64,000 nt of DNA from Heliocidaris erythrogramma (lineage: Eukaryota; Echinodermata; Echinoidea; Camarodonta; Echinometridae): the NCBI GenBank assembly GCA_025617745.1, contig CM046855.1:13175880-13239879 (forward strand), read 5' to 3'. Both the position numbers and the translations under genes were made by a program. Numbering within the stretch: the stretch's first letter is position 1; each line of letters opens with the position of its first letter. Positions 20,281 through 34,986 of the stretch are shown piece after piece. The notes beneath the pieces are model-generated. The model searched no databases and was not told the DNA's origin. It saw nothing but the letters and a program-made list of their open reading frames with translations.

Positions 20281-23200
20281 AACAATGGAAGAATTGCTAT
20301 AACTCAATGTTCCTGACAAACAAACAACAGTGTTGTTAAAAAACGAGCTCAATCTGAAATGAACTTTGATGTGTCAATCTTTATACCTCACTAAGGATAT
20401 CTGTCATTTCCGAAACCTTACCATACCGAAAATCAAGAAAGTAAAGTGAAATCTTCATGTGCTTGTTAGGGTGAGCAAGGAAACAAACTTTCAGTGACAT
20501 AAAGAGCTTTTTTGGGGTTAAAAACAAACTTTAACCAGTCACTGCATCATTTCCATCATCAAAGAGAATATAATACCAGCTAGGTCAAGTGCAAGACATC
20601 TCTGTCACTTTTACAGTATGCCAAGTCTAGTGGAATTGAAAAAAGAAAATTGAAAATGACTGGAAAATATGAAACCATTAGTAGATATGGTATCAGAAAT
20701 ATATAACTTTTAAGAAAGACAAAACAAGTACAAAATAATACTTGCTCAGTATTGTTGCTCTCCATGGATAATGTCATATGCTTATATAGATTATATATTG
20801 CTTTTGAGTATATTAGATTATCTTTGTAATGGAGTAGTAAGGTAGTTGCAATAAGGAGGTTTCAGGTACCTCTTTGATAGAAATAGAAAGTGTAGATGGG
20901 AAGCCCAGTGGTTCAAGGTTGATTGGAATACTTTTATGAATTTTTGTCTAGACAAGTGATTAAAATTTAAAGGAGACTTTAGTTTTATCTCAGAGTTTCT
21001 TACAATTTATGCAAAAAGAATTGAAAGCTCACAAGTAATAGGTTTATTGGTCAATCTGTAATTTAGTTATAGAGTGGGCTAGTATATGATCATTCCAGGG
21101 AAGTGATAGTATGATTGCAGCATCTCTGTTGCATGGCCGTCACAGGGAATACATTATGATTATAAAATGCATTCACGATAGGGATCAATTGGAGAGAGAG
21201 AGAGAGAGTAAAATAAAAAACAGTTCCTCTTTTCTGCAGCAAAATGTTGATGTCAGTTTTCATGCAGTATGCTACAGTAGATAGGAAAATGAGAATGATT
21301 TAAAATGTGTACAGCTCAGCAGTTGAGCCGCGGGCTGAAGATTGACATTTTCCCAACGGTAATCAATAAAAGGTGAATATTAGAGTACGGATTGATCGCA
21401 ATCATATTCTGTGATATACCTTCTTTAATCTCTTCCACAAATCTTTTCATGGGTATTACAAACAAGCTGCTCTCTGAGGAAAGGTTGAGCATACATTTAT
21501 GACAGTTTCTACTCTTATAATACTTCTGCTTATGGTGCTCATGTTACAATTGAATGTATTTCTATCGCTGTAACTCCTGTTGTTACTGCTCTGGTTATTT
21601 TCAGTCTTAAATTTCTACATAAGGCAATGTCAACGTGAGTGTACTCTTGGCATACATGTATGTGTATACCATGTAGTAACACAACCAGGGTTGTGTTAGT
21701 TCATTGGTGAATGGATAGACTAAAAAAAACCCACGAAAACGAAATGAAACAATTTCATCTGCAAGGGGTTTTGTTGAATGATGGGATGTTTTTAGACATG
21801 GCATTTTTATTTTTCCATACATGTAGCAATAGCCTGTACCCAATAAACTACAAAAGAAATGGGAATGTTGTTTGTCACTAACGTAGCCAGAAGGAGATAG
21901 CAAAGAAAATTAAGTTAAAGCATAACATGCATTTAAGGTTACGGCTAGGGCATTGATTTCTACTTGTAGGAAAGGCAGATGCAAATCACATGTTCTCAGA
22001 GAGAAAACATGTCTACCTACTCACATCGTGAGGTTACACAAATAGAGGTAGATTCTATTTAGCAACATCGAGAGGGAAAAGACTTGATGACGATAGTGTG
22101 TAATTATTTCTCTATTGCACCCAGCTTCTTGCAATGAGACTTAACAACTGCTGAGAGCAAGGTGATTTGTTGTAATATATGTACTAAATAGACCCATTGG
22201 ATTGCATTGGAGGGCATTCTTGCATGATATACCTCAGCTGTTTTGCTTGGTCTTGCACTTGGTAGATCTTAATTTCCTTTCAAAGAAGTCAAATGATAGA
22301 GTAGAAAGAAAATATAGAAGACAGAATAGAATAAGGTGTAATATAGAGTCAGAGATACATGTAGATGGTAAAGGAACAAAAATGAATTGTAAACATATAA
22401 AGAATGCATCAGAGAAAGAGACATTTAAATTACTGAAAAGTCTATCTTAAAACATCCAGACAAAAGGAATATAACCTGGAAAGTAATGATACATGTATAT
22501 AAAAGGAACAAGAATGAGAAGGGCTGCAAACTCTTTCTTAAATATATCCAGTGATACCTATGCAGATTTGTAGCATATATGCTAACGTACATTATGTGTG
22601 TACCCATTTGTGCTAGAGTCAGATTTTGTTTCCTATTTTTGCACATAACTGTGGGTTGCTAATGTAAAATAAATAAAGAAATGGATTGAGTCAGTGAGAA
22701 GAGATGTACACAGACAGACAGATAGACGGATCTAGATTGTCTTCTGGAGTCTAGAGCAGTCAGTAATGGCTCCCATGCTATTTGAGGAGTATCCAGTGTT
22801 GCAGATGGTAGAAACAAGACTTTTTTGTGAAGGTTTTGTCAGCTCAGCTGTGTCTCTTGGATGTCAGATATAACAAGTCAATCCATAAATAGAGGAAACA
22901 AGTTGTATCCAAACACCAAAATGATTAACATGTCATGTTCGCACAAAACTTCTAACATTTGAATGGCATACATGTACCTGTGAATCAGGCTGTGTAAAAA
23001 AATGAAATACAGAAATTGCCTTTTAGTCAATTGTTCTTTAGGTTATTGATTCTTATTCTCCTTGCTTTTGTTAATAAGGTTGCACCTTTTAGAATAGACT
23101 GACATACAAATGCTCGATATCATTTTGAAATGTATCGGGAGAATGGATTTTTTTCCAAGAAGGTAGTACTGTAATTGAGATTTTGCAAATGGATGTACCA

Positions 23201-24104
23201 AACAATCTTTGGAGTTGAAGAAATGTGAGATGGGACTCTACGTGTTGTATGACAATATAGGCTCAGGGGCTTGAAGATGAGAGTAGATGTACATGGGATG
23301 AGGGTCTTTCCTCAAAGACATTGGCCTGTTTTTTCCCTTCGATGCAATCAAAATAGTTTAGTTGTACGTTCAGAACAAATTTGGGCTGATAAAGTAGATG
23401 CATGGGATATTGATTTTCTGGGAACAATGAAACAGAGTGAGTTCTGGTTATGGTAGTAAATGCCTGCCCCTTCCAATCTGACATCAAATCAAAGTTCTTG
23501 TTTCACATCTTGAAGCAGACTGCATCCCATTCTGTTGAAGTTTTCCCTACAATACATCCCCCATTTGATCAGATAGCATTCTCATCAATCATTGCAACCG
23601 GTAATAATCCCCTCTCCCGACAAGACATCTCACCAACCGTTACAACCTCCCCGAAATATCGTGAAGAGTCGGCACTTCTCACTTTGCTCCGAACTCCATG
23701 GAAGCCTCTCTCCTTCCGACAGCTGTAACCATTTAAAGTGGTCTGCCCATCTTTCCCATGCTACTGTCGCAAGTCATTGAAGGTGATGTTCCTCAGCAAT
23801 TGCCTCTGTTACCAATGAGTCTATTGCATATTAAGGGCGGTGTTGGACGTATAAAAACCTCTCACAGGCTTTGCAGCATTCTAAATTGGTTTCCAGAGCA
23901 AATTTATCCAACATATTATGTCTGGTAGTACGGTAGGAAAGTGGTGCACTCCTGAACCTCACTTTAATTTCTGTCAGCCTCAGCCACGTTACAAAAGTGT
24001 ATGCAAACAGCCTGCCGTTGGCAATTAGATAACGCTCAACTTGGTTGATCTATTTTTCATAAAAGAGAGCCCTTCTGAAAACTGTGTCCTTTTTCAATTA
24101 AATT

Positions 24105-24385
24105 TTCAGGAGTCATCTCAGTTGTTGTTGTTGTCTGCAGGTTTCTGTTAAGATTACATTGCTGACTCTTTCCTGTTCTTCCATCTCCAAGATATTATCA
24201 ACAGTAAATCTTCACTCTCTATTAGAAGTGTTGTGTCAAAAGCCATCCCATTTTGAAGACAAAGATATCTGTTGTTGTTGCATTGTCCATGGATTTCTGT
24301 TCACGTTACATACCAACTCCTTCCTGTTCTTTTTCTAAGAAGGTACTGATAACTTTCTAATAGTGTTCTCAGAAGTCATCTCATT
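24105..24385. repeat. Degenerate tandem repeat, unit about 130-150 bp, 2-3 copies
   Basis: AGTCATCTCA or its variant AGCCATCCCA recurs at 24111, 24241 and 24374. TGTTGTTGTTG and TCCTGTTCTT recur in the same order between them. Indels make the period uneven. Confidence 0.5.
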
Positions 24386-27300
24386 TTAAAGTAGGAATAT
24401 TACATTTTTTTTGTCATCAAAAGTTTATATCTTATATTGAGGTCTTATAAAGGCAGCATTCCTTAGCGTTTTGATTGTTCACAGTGAAGTGTATATCAAG
24501 TAACCTAAAAAAATTAACCTAAAAAGTTGAAGAAAAATATTTTTCATATTCAATTAGAGTGTAATTTTCTTCCCTCTGCAATAATTAACATACTACATGT
24601 ATATTATAAGAAATATACTCAAATACCTGAGCAAAAAAGCAGCTCCAATTTAACATAGTTTTTAAGGCAATAAGATATAACAAATTGGAAGATATTTAGG
24701 AGATATTTACAAGATATTTACCAGCAGGACTATCTATGTTTTAAACAGAACATTTTGTAATTGTGTTTTTATAGCAAGGTTCATTGTGCTAAATATGTTG
24801 GTCCATTTTTCTTTTGAATTCAGTGCTGTTATGTCGAAATTAATATCATACTTCACGAGAAAACATCAAAAATACTTTGATAGCATATGGTACAATTCGA
24901 TTGTTAAAAAGATGTTATTACAATGGTTATGACACAAACAAGAAGCCCCATTTTCCTATAATACCCAAGTTACAAAATGATTAAAGGAGGAGAGAATATT
25001 TGAATAAATGATACTAGTCAGTATGATTCTCCCTAGTGCCTCCCCAGTGCGTCCCCAGTATGTATACCTCCCCAGAGCTCATACCAAGTATGGGGGTACA
25101 GCAGACAGAGAATCATGAATAAATCCACCTCAACCAGTCACAGCAACAATTATAGTGTACATGAAGCGCTAACAAAATTATGAGTTCATGTAAGTAACCT
25201 GAATATTACTGCCCTTCTGATTGGGATGAAGCCGTTTGATCCTCAAGCATTTTTCCTGCAGCATGTTTTTTGTTGTTGTTAGTACTGTATTGTGAGATAG
25301 GATGTCACAGTCAATCTTCATCCTAGAGGGATGCAGTGTATTCTGGCTGTTCATGTAATAAATATCAATATTGGGCAAAGACACTGGCTCCTCTTGAGAT
25401 ACTGTTTCAAGCTCTGTTCAGCTTGGATGAAGAATTAGATATGTCTTGGTGATCCACTTTTAGGATGAGCTTTATAGTCTACCATACATGTATTCCCTTT
25501 GACTGAAGTAAAAACAACAACCCACAGAATGTTATTATTAGATGTTTGTCTAAACATCTACTTGCATATGATTAATGCCCATCTGTGATATGATAGAAAT
25601 ATCTTTATTTGATAAGGATAATTTATGATCTAAAGTGATTCACTGCATGTATAGAGTTTAAGGCCGTTTTGTGTCAAAGGGAAATTTTTTATGCCTGTAT
25701 TTTTTTTTTTAAACGAAAGGGCTTCCAGTTATGTCTGTTTCTGTGGTGTGTTTAGAAAATAAGTTGAAGTATGGTGTAATCATCCACACATGTCATTCTT
25801 GTGAGGATTATCTTTCCACAGGGTTTGCTTTCTTTTCTTTTTTTTGCCACAGCTATCTTTAAAGAGAAAGTAATGGGAACAACCAAATGTAATGAGCTAG
25901 CTACTGCTGATGTGAATACACTCTACAACTAAATGTTCATGTACATTTAAGTAAGTGCACAAATGCACATCTCTGAATTCCTTATTTGCCTAATGTCTGA
26001 ACCTTCATGAATTGTAAATCTAGTCCCAATGTAGAAGAAAAAGTACAAACTTAGTTCATTCTGCCAACCTGCTTTGGTTAGTATGAACGTGCTGTTTGTG
26101 ATGCACAGGCTCAATCTAGGTTGCCGTCTTTGTCTTTGGCTAGCACAAAATACATTTATCAGTAGACTTTCTTAATGCAGCGTGTTTCTGCACAATGAAT
26201 CTCAATTGTGGATGAACTTCGAAGAGGTCTTTCGTCATCGGTCGAGCAGCATCTTTAAATTGAGTGAAGAATTGGAGGATATGAGATAAAAGCAACATGA
26301 CTTCATCACATGGATCTTAATCATATTTGTGAGAAAACCTCACGTCTCAGTCGAGATTAGGGACAATATGTGGACAGACTGGTTGAGGGAGATGTGCACT
26401 GAATCCTTCCTCAGAGTTTACCAGTAATTGCCATTTAGAGGAATAATTCATCCTGTCTATTTATATCAATTATGTAATAACTAATTACAGGAAAAGGAAG
26501 GGGAAATTATTAGGGATGTTCAGATGAATGAAAGAAGGAAACAATACTTAGCATGTTATTAATGTGAATCATGAGACATTCCTGATCAGATTTAAACATT
26601 TATGTATTGCTATGAATTGCATGAATCTTAGGAAAGTAAGAGAAAGAGAGAGAGAGAGAGAAAAAGAAATTTGGATGTATCACTTCTTGCTCTCGCTAAT
26701 CTCTTATCTTCCCTGTGGTGCGACTTTAAGCCTTTGAGACTTTTAAGCATATTCCAAGCAAACACCCTAGTTTTGAGCAGAGGAAACAAGTTTTCAAGAA
26801 GCATTAAGCTTGCAGACTGCTCAAGATGCATGTATGGGACATTTTTCTTGACACATATTCACCAGCCAAAAGGGCAGTTTGGGTAACCAAGAGTAACTAT
26901 CATGATCATACTAAATGCAAGGCATTGGCTTTTACTTTGCAAAGATTTTTGAAGGGCTAAATTCAATTTTTACAAATTGGGTATGACCTTCAGTAACATA
27001 TTAGTCACAAAGGAAAGGGCTTGTTATCCTCGTGCCAGACTGCAGAAATTCAAGGAAGGTACTTTATGAAAGAAAACATAGAATTTTCCTTTTTTGTGTG
27101 TTATTCAGTATTTGCTGAAAATCCCAGATAGGTTTTGTATTATTTGCTCATCATTGCCCCCCCCCCTTTTTTTTAACTACTAGTGTCCTTGGGTTTAACA
27201 TATTCATGGGCTTTTTTCATGGTGTGTTGGTTGATGGTTTGATAGGGGGTAATTTACTCATTTACTCACAAATTTTTGTGTTTGGTACATACATGTATTA

Positions 27301-30300
27301 GTGATACACACTGCATATCAGCAAAGTTTGAATGGTAAAAATGGAGAATTTGGTGTATTGACATAGGGGAAAACCGGCCCATATGCATGTCCCCTCTTTT
27401 GAAACCCGACTTGCCTACCTTAATTACACAACCCCCAAAATTTGTCCCTTGATTGTTTACTTTTTTGGCATTTTGCCCCCCTCTTTTACAAAATTTTAGA
27501 TCAGTCATGTCTGTAATATTCAAGGAATATATATTCAAAGGATAAATTTGTGTGTGTAAAAGAAAACCAGGAATGAATATCTTTAATGCATCCACATTCT
27601 TTTTCAAAGTGATAAGTTAAAGTTGAATTTACAGAGTACTGTCTTTAATAATCGATGCAGTAAAAAGAAAAATCAATTTTTGTTTGTTTTATTCATGCAT
27701 AAACCTGTTACAGGGGATCATGAGCAATTGTGATTGTCAATTAACTTGACAATCTTTTAATGGGAATTGAAGTGGGCCGTGTCTTAATCCACTTATTCCA
27801 TTGCGTTGGCGGCCAGCTCCCTGCTAATTCAATAAGCCCACTGGTTGGGGGTCTTTTTGGGGCCGATATATCTAAACGTTTCTAACCAGTAGACTGGAAA
27901 CTGAGATACCAGGAAAAATACCCACCTAGGATAGTTGATTCAGGACATAAAATAACACAAACAAATCTGTTGCTCATAAATGAGAACATAAGTTAAAACA
28001 GAATCTCATTGTGCACTGATGCTTATTTCTGGAGAATTTGTGTACAAAAATTATTGATAACTCTGTTTTTTTTTTCTTGTTCATGTATATGTATCACTCG
28101 ATAAAGAGGAACAGATTACACCTCATGTACAGCATTATTTAAGGTTTGTGTATGCTTCTTACTTGACAATTAAAAAAAGAAAGAAATTATATAGTTTGCC
28201 AGCATTTTTTTATTGCAGACATTTGCTATGAGAAATTTTCATTGCCTGAGAGGGATTTCATGTGAAAAATTTGTAGAAAATACAGTATAATGTTAGATTA
28301 TTCATGTTGGTATCAGAATGTTATATTTTTCTAATTACTTCAAATAAAAGAGCTTGTTTGATTTTTGCTTAGACATTCAGTAATGCACCTTTTATATTTT
28401 AGCTGAAAAGTCCATACCAATTATGTTTTAGAGAAAGTAGATAACATTTTATTGGTAACTTGTATTGTATAGATAGATTATGTTTTGTCCAGCTGAGCTG
28501 CTGTAATTTACAAGGCATAGTTCCAAATAAAATTTTGTTTCATGCTCCTTTTTTGAGGGGCATGTGTTCAACCTTTGTTAGAACTTTCTATAATGGTTTA
28601 AGCCCATAAATCTCACACATGCACTAGTATAGCAGTTGTTCACAATACCACAAAGTCTTCCTTTTTTTCAATTATTTTCCTCAAAAACTGCACTCAAGTG
28701 ATCGTGTACCAATCTTCGAATGATTTCAACTGCCTTTGGGGATTTACCTTGTATAGAAGCTCCAAGTGAGAATCAGATAACCAGAAAAAAAATTGATGTG
28801 GACTGAAGCAGATTGAAAATCCAAAGGCACTTGATATATCAACCCAATCAGCAGTGGGATTTTTGAAACAAAATTAGTGAAAAACACTTTTCAGAGATCT
28901 TTAACAAATTTTATGCCATTGAGATCTTGAATAATACTTCCTGTTGGTTGCCTTGAAGCTGCGTGTTTGAAAAAAAATGGAGATTTCATTAGCCTTGTTG
29001 AAGAATCCTGCAGCAATTCTAGTTCAACAATCTCATATGTTTTCATGGAAATGGAGATTGCAAAATAAATGTCTACAAAAGAAATCACTCTGTAAAAGTG
29101 GGTCATGGAAAATTACAGTGGAAGATTGTCTTTGTGCTTGTAATGAGCGATGCTTAGGGTTGTTTTGATCTTTGGTTTTTGATGCTTAGAATAGCTCATT
29201 TTACATGATTTTGGACGTATATTTGGGGGATATGGGGATATATATATAGGCAAAATAATTTTTATTTTTAAAGGAATTTTTGCTATTTTTCACTATCAAA
29301 TTACTCTTGCATCAACAAAATTTTATCAGCTGTAGAATGAATAGAATATCTTCTTCCTAATAGTACGGCGGCATAGCTCCGATTTTTGGCTGAATTGTGC
29401 ACTTTTGTCGAAAAGCACCAAATTCGGTACAGTAGTAAAATGATACATACTGAACAATATTAGATATGGCACTTCAGAAAGCACTTCAGAAACTAATTCA
29501 TGTGGTAATTTTAAAGGAAATTGTAATTTTGAACTCTCCCAAATAAACTCCCTCAACTAGGTGTTCGGACCCTACGCTTCAAAAACCTTCATTGTTAGCG
29601 CAGGCGGTGCCGAGGTGGTATACCCAAAATAATAAGAAAGAGTCTGTTTTGGTCAAATTGTACAATAGGTACATGTGCAGTACCATACTTGACGTGTGTA
29701 CAGAAATCTATAAAGGCTAACATTTGCGGATGATTAGTGAAAATCTTCTGTTTTAAAAGCGATATATATTTACATGTAAAGGCGTTTGTTTAAGGTTTAT
29801 GCTATCACATGCAATAAGCACTTGCTCCTGGTTTCCAGAGAATGATTATAGGGGCCTATACTTACATATTGATCTTTTTTCTTGGTTATTTCCCTTAATT
29901 GGAAATGAATACATGTAGGGGTACAGTCTTTCTTTTGTTACAATGTAATTAAAGGGTGTTGAATGCTTAGAGAAATTTTGAAGATTTACTTAACCCATGA
30001 ATGCTTATATAGACATATCAATTTTCCAAGTAAGTTTCAATCATTTTCTGAACTAAATATTACTTATTGTTTTTTTATTATATTTTCACTCTGATCTTTT
30101 TGGATTAGAATGTATGCATTTTAATTAGCAGTGGATTAAAAGAAAGGATCTGGGTAAAAAGAAGTCAATCGCCCTCGCAAATTTGAATACAGTAGAAATG
30201 TTTATTATTAGCTACCAATCATGATACTGGCAAACTGTCAGTTATCACTAAATTAGCATACTTTGGGGCAATACTAAGATCTTAAACTTACTATAGAAAA

Positions 30301-30835
30301 CATTTTATAAGCAACACCAAGAAATATATTTTTGTATTGTTTAAAGGAAGTGGGCTTAACAATGGGCTTACATGTAGTTGGAAGTGATTCTATAAAGTGA
30401 TACTGACCAGTTTTCTTGGCAGTATGGAAGAAAGGAAGAAGCATGAACAAGAAAGAGCATGGAGGAAGGAATGATATAAAACCTTCATACTGGACTTGGT
30501 TTTGAAGTTATTGAGTAAGCAATTAGCTAAATTACATGGGCTGTTCCTGTTAGCTTGGTATATCTTACACGGATTGCATGTAATTCTAACTCGAAAGCCT
30601 TGAAACATGTGCATGCACAACCTCGATCTGGCTACACAGATAATGTGTTTACACGAGAAGGAGGTTATGTAGCATAACACATACAGAAAGTTAAGATAAA
30701 GCTTAGAGCTAGAAGGTCATTAACTCTTGTGTAACTATGCCCTTATGGCTTTCAACATTATAAACAGAGTGTCTGCTTTGCTGCTACATTGTGTCTCTCG
30801 CATGTTTGAATTGAGATGTTTCTGCAGTTTGGTTT

Positions 30836-31520
30836 TAATTTGAGTTTCCTAGTTTAATTGTAAGTATGATGTGTTCACATCAGCAGTAGTTATTAGTTTG
30901 TGTAAACAGACCACTTTGAATGAGGTTTAGATATAACTGTTAGGTTCAGGTATGTAAAGCACATCTGTATTTGAGGGCTGGCAAGGATGTACATTTGTGT
31001 AGCTGCCCCCATGTAGTTGCATTATTTCAAAAGTGTGTTCACATCAGCAGTAGCTAGCACATTATTTTGGATGTTATGAAATGTCTTTAAATCTAGTTGA
31101 AATGTACATTTATAATAGCTGACTCACATTTGCATTTGAAATGCACTTGAAATGCCAATTTGAGTTATGCAATTGCTTTTAAAGTATAAAATGTGTTTAC
31201 ATCCATTCAGCTGTAGCTAGTATACCACTTTGAAAAATCTGAAACCTCTGAAGATTATGTTTGAATGTATATTTAATGAAGGTACACGTTTATATGGGAA
31301 ATTCACTTAGAAGATATATCTCTGCAGTTATTTATTTGCTTTATAAGTAAAGTATGTTCACATCAGCAGTAGAAAGCAAAGAAGGTGTAAGCTCATACCA
31401 CTTTAAATCAAGGTACAAGAAGCTCTTAAAACAGTATATGAATTGAATAGCTAACTACACGTAGAGAGTTATTCAGGACAAGAATAGTATGTTCACATCT
31501 CAAATTATTGTGGGTAGAGC
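30836..31520. repeat. Degenerate tandem repeat, unit about 160 bp, about four copies
   Basis: The word GTGTTCACATCAGCAGTAG or close variants begins at 30871, 31035, 31193 (diverged), 31354 and 31489 (truncated). Spacings are 164, 158, 161 and 135. A second word, CCACTTTGAA or a variant, follows at about 30911, 31225 and 31399. The intervening sequence has diverged, so this is an old tandem array with constrained or younger cores. Confidence 0.7.
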
Positions 31521-31544
31521 AGTGGTCTTTGAAACAAGATATCC

Positions 31545-31612
31545 TCCCCCCCAAAAAAAAAACAAAAAAAAAAACAAATAAACAAATAAAAAAAAAAATA
31601 AAAAAATGAAAA
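31545..31612. repeat. A-rich tract
   Basis: A C-run followed by about 60 bases of nearly pure A with interspersed C, T and G. It could be a retroposon tail but no body is recognised beside it. Confidence 0.6.
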
Positions 31613-31756
31613 ACATTTTCGTAAGGTATTGATTAATGATAGTGTCTTGGATAGAACTTAAAAGTTGCACATTGTTAAGTCCACTGATTGTTGTTTACAT
31701 ACATACATGTATATGCCTTTTCCCCTCCCCCCTTTTTTTGTCGTATGGATTTCAAG

Positions 31757-32087
31757 GGAAGGTTAAGTTCCGGGAAAGGTGAAAAATAATTTTTGAGCTT
31801 CCTCGTTCCTTTTATGTCAGTTTGGAAGAACATCAGAGTAGAAAATATTCCTTGAAAAGGATTGCTCTTCAAATTGCCCTCATATTCGAAATATGATGAG
31901 AAATACCTGAAACATTCATGCCATATGTGTGTACAGTCCCATGTACCCATTTCTGTGTGAAGTGCATTTTAGCAAGATTGGGTCAATATCTAATCATTTT
32001 GATTACTCCAAAACCTCACAGTATACATCAATTCTTGTGTAGACATGATCAACCTTTCCCAACTGCTTTGAGACAGTTTTTTTCACA
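31757..32087 (-). repeat. Dispersed repeat, copy 1 (inverted relative to 37768-38080)
   Basis: Its reverse complement aligns along most of its length with 37768-38080, including ATGTTCTTCCAAACTGACAT, TATTTCGAATAT and GACTGCATACAC-like words. One internal segment (near 31835-31875) is missing from the other copy. Family unknown. Confidence 0.75.
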
Positions 32088-34289
32088 AGGTAATAGCACA
32101 ACCAGAACTCAACTTTATCTTCAACTCAAAGATGGGAGGTGAAGAAAGGTTGTAAAAGGTCAAAGCAATATATTTTCCTTGAATGAAATAGTAGTTTCCA
32201 TCCGTGAAAGGTCTCACAAGTGAACTCTGAAAGTGTATTTCAACTATTATTAGAGCCAGAAGGGCCTTAGCTCATATACTTTATCATATGGTTAACACCT
32301 TTCTGGCTGTTAGGAGACATTTTAGAGATGACAATATTGTCATTCTTTTGGGCATATATCTTGGCAAAGTTCTCTTTGTATTTTCAGCTTTGTTTGCTAA
32401 TTTTGCAAATAATATCCCAGCATTTGATATCAAAAGCTCAAACCACATGAGAAAAATCTTATAGCTCATATATAGACATGTCAGCAAAAAAAAAAATAGA
32501 AAAATTGCTTCTTGTGTTTTCATTCAAATTCAGAGGTCGTATTTCATTAGCACTGTGTTGCCCTGCTTGTACATTCTACGTGTGCACCAATGGGATCTAT
32601 TTCATCTTCTTATTTTGCATGATTCATGCATTACCTCTGCATGGTGAACATTTCAGCTTCATTGCAGTCGAGACGCTATGCCGTTCATTCTCCCATGCCC
32701 AGATGCTATGCTATGCTCTCCTGTTAGCCAATATCATGTATGGATCCTTATCATTGCTCTCTATTTCCCATCATTTTTCCTTAATGGGAGAGTTGAACAC
32801 CTTGTTATGTCCTCGAAATGCACTCTCATGTTGCTGGCATCATCAAGTCCCGTTCCTGTGATTTGTCATTTCCATTTTTATTATATTTGTGATTCATGAA
32901 TTAAGCACGGATCACTTAGTGTCTGTTCCCATTAACTCCACTTTCTGTGGCCTTCCTTTTATTTGTATTGGAAATTTTAGCTTCTGTGTTTGCTGGTACA
33001 CAGCTTTGGGAAGATGTCTGTATTGCATGTACCTGCCTGAGAAAAAAAGATATTTCCTCAGTCATCATCATGTCAAATGCGTGTGACATACTGATGACAT
33101 GTTGGCAACAAATCATAAATGTTTTTATTTAGTTCATCTTAAAAAAATTTGTTGGAGATAACATAGAGTTCAACACATAGCAGTCTACCCATTCTTTCTG
33201 TTGCCATGAATAATAGAATGAGGTTTGAAAATAAAAGATCTGCGATTGATTTGATTTGAGCATTTTTATATTATTGTAATATCCTGTTCATTCCCCAGGG
33301 TGATATGTATATAAAGTAATGCTTGACAGGTAGACTGTTGTATTGTACACTTACAACTTAAACCTGGACACATTTCAGCAAATTCAAAATTCATTATGCC
33401 TTGTCTGTCTATTCAAGCATTCTTCCTGTAATGGATTCAGAAGCAGAATTCAAGTTGCATTTTATAAACACTCATTGTTGGTCCAGACCTGAAAAGTGGC
33501 GTAATATTGACAGGAATATCAGGTTAATCAGTCCTCTTTCAACCCTTTTTTCTGTAAAATTTGCTCCATATTGTATACTTGTTGAGGATCACTGTAGACC
33601 ATTAAAAATCAGGAAAACAGGGCATGCTGGAATGGCCCAATTACTACTGATGGATTTCTTAAGCATCCAAATCTGTGGACATATCCATTAAACTGACTTG
33701 GATTCTCTATAAGATAGGATTTCAAAATTTGACATACTTAAATCTTGTCTGAGATTGGGAAGTGGAAACGCACCCCTTTAGCTGTGAAAGCAGGAATGCA
33801 TGGGTTTTAATCCAAGGTGAAAGAAATGAAGCAGATAGGTAAATAGTGGAAATAATTAATGAGGAACGAAAATGGGTGGAATATTTTGATAACTCACTTC
33901 AAGGCTGTATCTGTGCAAACAGGAATGCTTCCAAGTACTTCCTGATTTTGCAACAGGGTAAGATAAGGAAACAGTTATGAATCATGAAATATTTAATCAG
34001 ATATTAAAATAATAATGCAAAGATCGTCTTATACAACTTTTATGACATTTAGTATTGTTATACATTGATTTTGATGGCTCATTTTGACGAAAGGATATTT
34101 CCCATCTGTGCCTTACATTTTTGTTTCTGTCTTGTAAAGAAGATATCCAACTTTCATGTTTTTTACAGAGCATGTGCGCAATGATTACAGTGCTCCTCTA
34201 TGATTTCTGATAAAGGATTCAACTCTGCAAGTATAATACATGTATTGAGTCCTCTTGGCAAATTTTTAGAGGTTATAATATGTACCCCA

Positions 34290-34425
34290 TATGCAGCTTC
34301 CCTGTCCCCCCCCCCCCAATCTTAAGAAGTGCAAACAAAAAAAGGGGAGGGAGGGGGCTGGGGGCACAGAGCCCAACATTTGTGCCCCCGCCCCCTGTTA
34401 GCACTGCCTCTGTCTCTCATAAGAT
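34290..34425. repeat. C-run, G-rich patch and small hairpin
   Basis: A C11-type run at about 34308-34318 is followed by a G-rich patch. GGGGGCACA and TGTGCCCCC then form a hairpin at about 34358-34390. Confidence 0.6.
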
Positions 34426-34437
34426 GGAGAGGCCATC

Positions 34438-34605
34438 ATGAGGGTACCTGGGGCTAATTGTGCTAGGGGTTACTTTCAGGGGGTTACTTTCTGAGGGTAA
34501 TTTTCCTGGGGGTAATTATTCTGGGATAAATTGTTGGGGGGGGGGGGGGTAAATTGTCTTGGGGGTAATCGTCCAATGGGGGGGGGGGGTAATAGTCAAT
34601 TATAT
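34438..34605. repeat. G-rich degenerate minisatellite, unit about 18-28 bp
   Basis: Repeated GGGGGTAATTNTCNTG-like units (about eight), with poly-G runs of 12-14 in two of them. Four or more G-runs close together allow G-quadruplex formation on the plus strand. Confidence 0.75.
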
Positions 34606-34986
34606 GCTAATTATACATTAAAAGTATAATGCTCTCTGTTGAGTTTATATAACTAAAACAACAGGAAGTATGTCTGGAGAAATAAATGTGTATATGAGGA
34701 GAAGCACATCCTCTATAGTAATTAGAGAAACAAGTGTACTTTAAAGAAAGACCTGTAAAATGATAAACTCATGCCATATTCAACAGATCATTGTATCAAT
34801 AATTTTCCAAATTAGCTTTCTGACCGCGTGTAGTCCGTCGGTTCTAGGATACAACAGGAAATTATGCCCGTTGGCAGTTTACTTGTTTGTCTCATCAATC
34901 AAGTTCATGTACCTTATTTGTTTGCCTTTTGATGAGTAATTTGCACAAATGTCATTTGCTAATCGTGTAGAATATACCTAGTTGCA

